From: UBA6144 sp964399165
GTDB taxonomy: Bacteria > Bdellovibrionota > Bacteriovoracia > Bacteriovoracales > Bacteriovoracaceae
NCBI GenBank assembly: GCA_964399165.1
Contig: CAYNPO010000013.1
Location: forward strand, 30,143 to 94,142
Length of the DNA stretch: 64,000 nt
Direction of reading: 5' to 3'
In this document: in pieces, positions 59,301-64,000 of the stretch
How the letters are laid out: each line of letters opens with the position of its first letter
Numbering within the stretch: position 1 is the stretch's first letter
Made by a program: the position numbers and the translations under genes
Notes under the pieces: model-generated
What the model saw: only the letters and a program-made list of their open reading frames with translations
What the model was told of the DNA's origin: nothing
The model's database searches: none

Positions 59301-60094
59301 TGGCGGGTCTCATTCACGCGCGCCTGGAAAGGGGCCAGCCGCGCCTCGGCCTGGGCCACTTCCGCTTGGCGGGCCTGCACGGCCTGGGCGGCGCTGTTCA
59401 CTTCCTGCTGGGCGGCCTGGGCGCGCTGGCGGGACGCCGCGAGTTCCTGGGCGGCCTGGCGTTGGGCCGCCTGGGCGGTGGGAAGTTCGCGCTGGAAGCG
59501 GTCTTGGCGCTCATTCAGCTGGCGGCGGTCACGCTCGATCTCACGCTCGCGCCCACGCAGGCGCTCCAGGTTTTGCTCCAGGGCCTGCACGCGCTGTCCA
59601 GACTGTTCCTCGGCCCTGGCTTCGCGTTCCCAGCGGGCGCGAATCTCCCGTGCCTCGGCATCCAGCCGGGCGACTTCGTTGGCCAGCTGCACGCGGCGCT
59701 GGTCCTCGCCCTGCCAGGACTGGTAGGTGGAGCGGTAGACGCCATCCATGCGGGCGACGTCCTGGTTCAGGCGGGCGATCTGGCCGTTCAGTTGGCGGAT
59801 CTCGCCTTCCAGGGACGCGTCTTCGGCCTCCCGCTGGTTGATCAAACGCTCCAGCTCGGCGTTGCGTCCGGGCAGGTTGTCCCGCTCACCGCGCATGCTC
59901 TGGAGTTCGCTCTGGAGCGCGGAGCGCTCAGCGGTCAAATTGTCCAGCCGCCCCTGGGCGGCCTGCAGCCGGTCCCGCAGGCCCGCCAGCACGTTCCCAT
60001 AACGGACGTGGTCGATCTCGTCGGGCAGGTTCTGCGCCAGCAGCGCGGAAGGGGCCACGAGGGAGAGGGTCAACAGCAGGACGGACTTATGCAT
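56327..60094 (-). CDS. 1255-residue exported coiled-coil protein
   Basis: Signal peptide MHKSVLLLTLSLVAPSALLAQ, then about 700 residues of nearly unbroken heptad helix rich in Gln, Arg, Ala and Glu (residues about 35-735), a Gly/Ala-rich helical stretch, and a C-terminal region (residues about 950-1255) with beta-sandwich character (EVRVRYKLKRSAKGRTINLRLLVAYDG). No membrane anchor apart from the signal. By eye it resembles periplasmic tethers or SMC-like rods but without ATPase motifs. AAGGAG precedes the ATG; a strong terminator follows. A single-gene transcription unit. Confidence 0.85.
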   Translation of the reverse strand: MHKSVLLLTLSLVAPSALLAQNLPDEIDHVRYGNVLAGLRDRLQAAQGRLDNLTAERSALQSELQSMRGERDNLPGRNAELERLINQREAEDASLEGEIRQLNGQIARLNQDVARMDGVYRSTYQSWQGEDQRRVQLANEVARLDAEAREIRARWEREARAEEQSGQRVQALEQNLERLRGREREIERDRRQLNERQDRFQRELPTAQAAQRQAAQELAASRQRAQAAQQEVNSAAQAVQARQAEVAQAEARLAPFQARVNETRQAVQRLTQAIAPAEREVTQAQAAVAGLEQRRQQATTTIAQLENQIATLTREIEAARPNIATTEAAKNEAVATFEARQGELRQLHLDLRGAAGNRPEILRIQGLIRQKEQEVNAAQQAVVQTTNAWNAARAAVGQRESGIARANQQLAEQRNFLSTADTQIQQARARVTQLEGNLQGQRQQLERARNDQQGAEAALAQASTERDRLLPALQQARQTAQAATQRRDAANAEVERDERQERQAAGRVQEMERSIAQFPREMQQIERALQENQREENRTAREYEQERQQLRRLSDIRVRTQRQVEEWDAAVAQAARNLSAQEGVVETWRARLDGIEGERNQLLAQVRSAQEAAEARGAEQQNLRAQNQTDTAEIARNRQRLAALTREIPARESRLTQVERDLRSAQAETASLGNQVETADGQFRERLSLFQRHLAAAREQGTTRATTAGRADGEAQGLTAAQASATRLATQSATDEARFEALLRAFVRGEISGHAAGRAEGLASTEDAARGTQEGTAAGIREARNRAEQELKPRFYGEAFQRLLQDPEVRDEVRTQLAAPAPLWASESRVAKSRAAVPAPLTAAELAAAAALATPLDQRIDAATRGLVDIRRTQTDLRRPEGAYVAPGAQRPTVGATVCQGVYKNVAEFVTACRDAYTTEYRDVYGEAHRRVFVAQYPGLFAQTLTSTLNAEIERQYPALNREAVGVAHAVGLALGKQEVFAARFAAARDASFNQQMPGEEARVSQEAQAQATNHFQQNAVIGLQEAPRLASAARWGVAPGNPLSLELFLKNAGHRASVDGAVQVRVVEASPQLVVAQQTAPVAGLAARRLGRTRPNLGLQVAASAEAGQRVRLVADLVFPGHDYQGSRTQRVEILETLAANPTAQLGVQFNNNPEQASWRGAVFIHDVTVNITAQYAGLSRPYQVTLQEVGSSYVDNHTPTAASAVLRQGQSQEVRVRYKLKRSAKGRTINLRLLVAYDGQTVEERTLQISVKR

Positions 60095-60347
60095 GGGAAA
60101 TGCTCCTTGGCGGTGAAGAGAGCGGACCGCCGCGGAGACTATTGAATTGTTCGGGGGATGGACTAGGGGGTGTGTAAAAAGGTTAGAAGGTTCTTGTCTG
60201 AGTCAGCGGGGAATGCCCCCAGTCAGCGAATTTGGGGCCAAAGCGGCACTTCCCCATAGCGCTAAAAGGCAAATTTCCATTTCTGAATTAGTCCTAACGC
60301 GAGTTCACCTCCGCTGCGGAGGTGAACTCGCGTTAACTATTCAAAAC
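60095..60347. other. intergenic region with a long palindrome
   Basis: Between the coiled-coil gene and the 52-residue ORF. It holds the coiled-coil gene's leader, a small GGGGAATGCCCC hairpin near 60210 flanked by AGTCAGCG direct repeats, and the 41-base palindrome at 60295-60335. No protein-like frame was found. Confidence 0.5.
60295..60335. repeat. 41-base perfect palindrome (20-base arms)
   Basis: The left arm (60295-60314, starting TAACGCGAG) and right arm (60316-60335, ending CTCGCGTTA) are exact reverse complements around one base (60315). No T-run follows on either strand. It lies 12 bases downstream of the stop codon of the 52-residue ORF (reverse strand). Confidence 0.85.
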
Positions 60348-60506
60348 CTATTTCCCGTCACGGATGAAATCGGCGCGAGAAGCCTCCATGGTCTCTGTTT
60401 CCTCGGCATCCACTTCCCTCACGCCGTCCGGGAAAACCAGGAGCACGCTCTTCTTCCCTTTCTTCGGACTCTCCCAGGACTGCTCTTCCAACTTGCGCTC
60501 ACCCAT
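60348..60506 (-). CDS. 52-residue hypothetical protein behind lon
   Basis: The reverse strand reads MGERKLEEQSWESPKKGKKS, then VLLVFPDGVREVDAEETETM, ending in ADFIRDGK. It is charged, with no signal peptide. AAGGATG sits six bases before the ATG. The frame starts about 11 bases after the T-run of the lon terminator, so it would be expressed by read-through or from an unseen promoter. Too short for most gene finders; codon choice (GC-rich third positions) looks coding. Confidence 0.6.
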   Translation of the reverse strand: MGERKLEEQSWESPKKGKKSVLLVFPDGVREVDAEETETMEASRADFIRDGK

Positions 60507-60516
60507 TTTTCATCCT

Positions 60517-60550
60517 TGAAAAAAATAGGGGGCCGGATGCACCGGCCCCC
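60517..60550 (-). terminator. Rho-independent terminator of lon
   Basis: On the reverse strand stem GGGGGCCGG, loop TGCAT, stem CCGGCCCCC (60550-60528), followed by TATTTTTTT. It lies 29 bases after the lon stop codon. Confidence 0.95.
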
Positions 60551-60578
60551 ATGAATGAATCAGTCTTTCAGCACCGGC

Positions 60579-62987
60579 TCAGTTCGCCACTTCCATGCTG
60601 GAATCGCCTTCCAGCACCTTGAGCGCGCGGACCTTCATGAATTCCTCCGGCTTGGTGAGGTTCAGGGCCAGGCGGAGCACTTCCTCGGCTTCGCCCACGC
60701 AGTGGATCTCGATCCCCTCTTTGATCTCGTCGGGGACCTTCACCAGGTCCTTGCGGTTCTTCTCGGGGCAGATCACAGTGGTGATGCCCGCTTGCTTGGC
60801 GGCCAGAATCTTTTCCTTCAACCCACCGATCGGCAACACGCGGCCACGCAGGCTGATCTCACCGGTCATGGCCACGTCCTGGCGGACCGGGATGTTGGCG
60901 ATGGCCGAGGTCAGGGCGGTGGCCATGGTGATCCCGGCGGAGGGGCCGTCCTTGGGGGTGGCGCCGTCCGGTACGTGGATGTGGATGTCGTTCTTGTTGT
61001 ACCAGTCATGGTCCACGCCCAGGCGCCCGGAGATGGCGCGCACGTAGGAGAGGGCCGCCTTGGCGGATTCCTGCATGACCTCGCCGAGCTTGCCGGTGAC
61101 CTGGATCTTGCCGGTGCCGGGGACGGTCACGACCTCGATGTTCAGCATCTCGCCGCCCACGGACGTCCAGGCCAGGCCGTTGACCAGACCCACCTGGGGC
61201 TGCTCTTCGCGGGCGCTGCGGTCGTACTTCACGGGACCGAGGTACTTCTCGAGGTTCTTCTCGTTCACGGCGAACTTGCGGCCTTCCTTCACGTCCTCGG
61301 TCACCACCTCGGTGGCGATCTTGCGCGAGATGGTGTTCATCAGGCGCTCGAGCTCGCGCACGCCGGCCTCACGGGTATAGCCGCGGACGATCTGCATGAG
61401 GGTCTTGTCGGGGACGGAAACCGGGTACTGGGCCAGGCCGTGGGACTCCACCGCCTTGGGCAGCAGGTACTTCTTGGCGATCTGCATTTTCTCGTCGGGG
61501 GTGTAGCCGGCGATGTTGATGATCTCCATGCGGTCGCGCAGGGGGCCGGGGATGGCGCCCACGTCGTTGGCGGTCATGATGAACATGACTTTGGAGAGGT
61601 CGTACTCGCACTCCACGTAGTGGTCGCCGAAGTTCTTGTTCTGGGCGGGGTCCAGCACCTCCAGCATGGCCGAGGCGGGATCGCCGCGGAAATCGGAGCT
61701 CATCTTGTCGATCTCGTCGAGCAGGATGACGGGGTTGGAGGTCCCGGCCTTCTTCAGGGCCTGAATGATCTTCCCGGGCATGGCGCCCACGTAGGTGCGG
61801 CGGTGGCCGCGGATTTCGGCCTCATCGCGCACGCCACCCAGCGAGATGCGCACGAACTTGCGGTTGAGCGAGGTGGCCAGCGAGGTGGCGATGGAGGTCT
61901 TACCGACACCCGGGGGACCGGCCAGGCACAGGAGCGTGCCCTTGGCGTCACCCTTGGTAAGGCTGCGCACGGCGAGGTACTCGACGATGCGTTCCTTCAC
62001 GTCGGTCAGGCCGAAGTGCTCTGCGTCCAGGACCTCCTTGGCCTTGGTCACGGAGTTGTCGTCCTCGCTGTACTCGTTCCAGGGGAGCGAGAGCATCCAG
62101 TCCACGTAGTTGCGGACCACGGCCGCCTCGGCGGACATGGGGGACATGCTCTTGAGCTTGCGGATCTCCTTGGCGGCCTTCTCGCGGGCGTCGTCGGGCA
62201 TCGCCTTGGCGCGGAGTTTTTCCTCCATCTCGGCGATGTCGCCCTTGTCGTCCTTGTTGCCGAGCTCCTTCTGGATCGCGTTCATCTGCTCGTTGAGATA
62301 GTACTCTTTCTGCGACTTCTCCATCTGCGTCTTCACGCGGGAACGGATGCGCTTCTCGACGTTGATGATCTCGATCTCGCCCTGCATTTTTTCCAGCAGC
62401 AGCTGGAGGCGCTGGTCGACGTTGGTGGCGTTGAGGATCTCCTGCTTCTCGGGGATCTTCATGGTCAAGTGGGCCACGATGATGTCGGCGAGGCGGGAGG
62501 GGTCGGTGATGGAGCTGATGCTCATCAGGAGCTCTGGCGGGATGCGCTTGTTGAGCTTCACGTACTGCTCGAAGACGTTCTTGACGGAGCGGACGGAGGC
62601 CTCCAGCTCCACTTCGTCAGCGAGGACGTCCGGGCAGCGCTCGACGTCGACATAGTAGCCGTCGTCCTGGCAGCGGAAATCCTTGATGCGGGCGCGGTGC
62701 TTGCCCTCGATCAGCACCTTCACGGTGTTGTCCGGCAGGCGCAGCATCTGGATGATGCTGACCACGGTGCCGATGTCGTAGACGTCCTCGCGCTCGGGGT
62801 TGAGGACGGAGGCGTCTTTCTGGGTGACGAGGAAGAGCTCGTTGCCCTGTTTGGCGGCCTTCTCGAGGGCGGCGATGGATTTCTCGCGGCCCACGAACAG
62901 CGGCACGACCATGTGGGGGAAGATGATGACATCCCTCAAGGGGAGCAACGGGAAGCTGTTCTGGGACTCGGACTTCTTGTCGGACAT
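60579..62987 (-). CDS. lon: ATP-dependent protease Lon
   Basis: Degrades misfolded and short-lived regulatory proteins in the cytoplasm. The 802-residue protein has the N-terminal substrate domain (PLLPLRDVIIFPHMVVPLFVGREKSI), AAA+ module with Walker A GPPGVGKTS (about residue 357) and VILLDEIDKM, and the protease domain with catalytic Ser in KDGPSAGITM (about residue 681) and Lys in the following helix. Standard bacterial LonA length. GGAGGT precedes the ATG; clpX lies upstream in the same direction. Confidence 0.98.
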   Translation of the reverse strand: MSDKKSESQNSFPLLPLRDVIIFPHMVVPLFVGREKSIAALEKAAKQGNELFLVTQKDASVLNPEREDVYDIGTVVSIIQMLRLPDNTVKVLIEGKHRARIKDFRCQDDGYYVDVERCPDVLADEVELEASVRSVKNVFEQYVKLNKRIPPELLMSISSITDPSRLADIIVAHLTMKIPEKQEILNATNVDQRLQLLLEKMQGEIEIINVEKRIRSRVKTQMEKSQKEYYLNEQMNAIQKELGNKDDKGDIAEMEEKLRAKAMPDDAREKAAKEIRKLKSMSPMSAEAAVVRNYVDWMLSLPWNEYSEDDNSVTKAKEVLDAEHFGLTDVKERIVEYLAVRSLTKGDAKGTLLCLAGPPGVGKTSIATSLATSLNRKFVRISLGGVRDEAEIRGHRRTYVGAMPGKIIQALKKAGTSNPVILLDEIDKMSSDFRGDPASAMLEVLDPAQNKNFGDHYVECEYDLSKVMFIMTANDVGAIPGPLRDRMEIINIAGYTPDEKMQIAKKYLLPKAVESHGLAQYPVSVPDKTLMQIVRGYTREAGVRELERLMNTISRKIATEVVTEDVKEGRKFAVNEKNLEKYLGPVKYDRSAREEQPQVGLVNGLAWTSVGGEMLNIEVVTVPGTGKIQVTGKLGEVMQESAKAALSYVRAISGRLGVDHDWYNKNDIHIHVPDGATPKDGPSAGITMATALTSAIANIPVRQDVAMTGEISLRGRVLPIGGLKEKILAAKQAGITTVICPEKNRKDLVKVPDEIKEGIEIHCVGEAEEVLRLALNLTKPEEFMKVRALKVLEGDSSMEVAN

Positions 62988-63181
62988 AGCACCTCCTGCG
63001 CCTCAGTCTCGGGGCCCTCCCATCAGTAAGGGCCTCGAAAAAATTGTCCCATGAGGGGGGGGCGTGATGGAACGGAAAAATGCCTAGGCAATTTCGTTCC
63101 TAAGGGATTTTTCTTCATAAACAAGGGCTTTGGCGTGGGGGCGGCAAGGGGGAGGAGAACCCTCCCCCTTGTAAGAAATTC
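62988..63181 (-). other. clpX-lon intergenic region
   Basis: A 194-base region with an 11-pair stem-loop just after clpX (63145-63171) and the palindrome TGCCTAGGCA (63081-63090). AT-rich stretches between 63091 and 63125 (reverse strand CTTGTTTATGAAGAAAAATCCC) could hold a lon promoter, but I could not fix a heat-shock or sigma70 box. Confidence 0.5.
63145..63171 (-). terminator. stem-loop after clpX
   Basis: CAAGGGGGAGG (63145-63155), loop of five, CCTCCCCCTTG (63161-63171): 11 perfect pairs, ten bases after the clpX stop. No T-run follows, so it may stabilise the 3' end or act with Rho; a weak terminator at best. Confidence 0.5.

Positions 63182-64000
<819 letters not shown>

Noticed and set aside
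60134..60294. Possible small RNA or riboswitch in the gap before the coiled-coil gene
   Set aside because: Only short hairpins and direct repeats are visible; no promoter-terminator pair or known riboswitch core.
60555..63029. 824-residue forward open frame opposite lon
   Set aside because: It is the antisense shadow of the lon gene, rich in His, Val, Leu and Gly as expected from GC-biased third positions; no ribosome binding site or family motif.

Overview
This is a GC-rich, gene-dense 64 kb window from a Gram-negative (diderm) bacterium. The evidence is a TonB-dependent receptor, a TolC-type channel, several other predicted outer-membrane beta-barrels, KDO synthesis (KdsB), many lipoproteins, and a secretin with a Tad/Flp-like pilus cluster. 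Together with small proteins that look familiar to me from Bdellovibrio-type genomes, this suggests Bdellovibrionota or a related former deltaproteobacterial lineage. That placement is an inference from gene content and was not tested by alignment. No insertion sequence, prophage, integron or CRISPR array is visible.

Layout. 1-5.5 kb: CTP synthase (cut by the window edge), KdsB, a small secreted protein, a TolC-like channel, a small barrel and PurB. 5.5-10.5 kb: a SPOR protein, then a compact Flp/Tad-type pilus operon (pilin, TadE/G-like proteins, secretin, CpaF-type ATPase). Inside the secretin's 5' end, on the other strand, lies a 41-residue Lys/Arg-rich gene with its own promoter. 10.5-16.3 kb: PaiB-like protein and EttA, a three-gene ABC-2 exporter, a metallophosphatase. 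16.5-21.1 kb: an MBOAT acyltransferase with a partner, a beta-lactamase-fold lipoprotein and an isolated TadB/GspF-like protein. 21.2-27.5 kb: an RNA methyltransferase, a small DMT protein, a three-gene cluster (unknown acyltransferase-like protein, heme-oxygenase-fold diiron protein, fatty-acid desaturase), a histidine kinase and a DUF962 protein. 27.7-29.3 kb: an amidase and two small exported proteins.

29.4-37.1 kb: nuoB-C-D-I, a secreted HExxH protein and a four-lipoprotein operon (two LPP20-like, LpoB-like, COG3014-like). 37.3-46.5 kb: Fe-superoxide dismutase, a PhoB/PhoR-type pair, then an envelope block of TPR-barrel, FecR, giant LysM and TPR lipoprotein genes. 46.6-56.2 kb: a peroxiredoxin carrying a histone-H1-like Lys/Ala tail, a glyoxalase-II-type hydrolase, a Ste24 protease, a lipase-like hydrolase, a Cys-rich protein, a ZnuD-like receptor with a candidate operator, a lipoprotein, a barrel, an OmpR-type regulator and tRNA-Val. 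56.3-64 kb: a 1255-residue exported coiled-coil protein, a 52-residue ORF behind the lon terminator, lon and clpX (cut by the edge).

Recurrent theme. At least eight transcription units show a sigma70-type -10 box only 5 to 9 bases before the start codon, usually without a Shine-Dalgarno sequence. This predicts leaderless mRNAs. Genes inside operons are instead coupled through ATGA/TGATG overlaps or have clear Shine-Dalgarno sequences.
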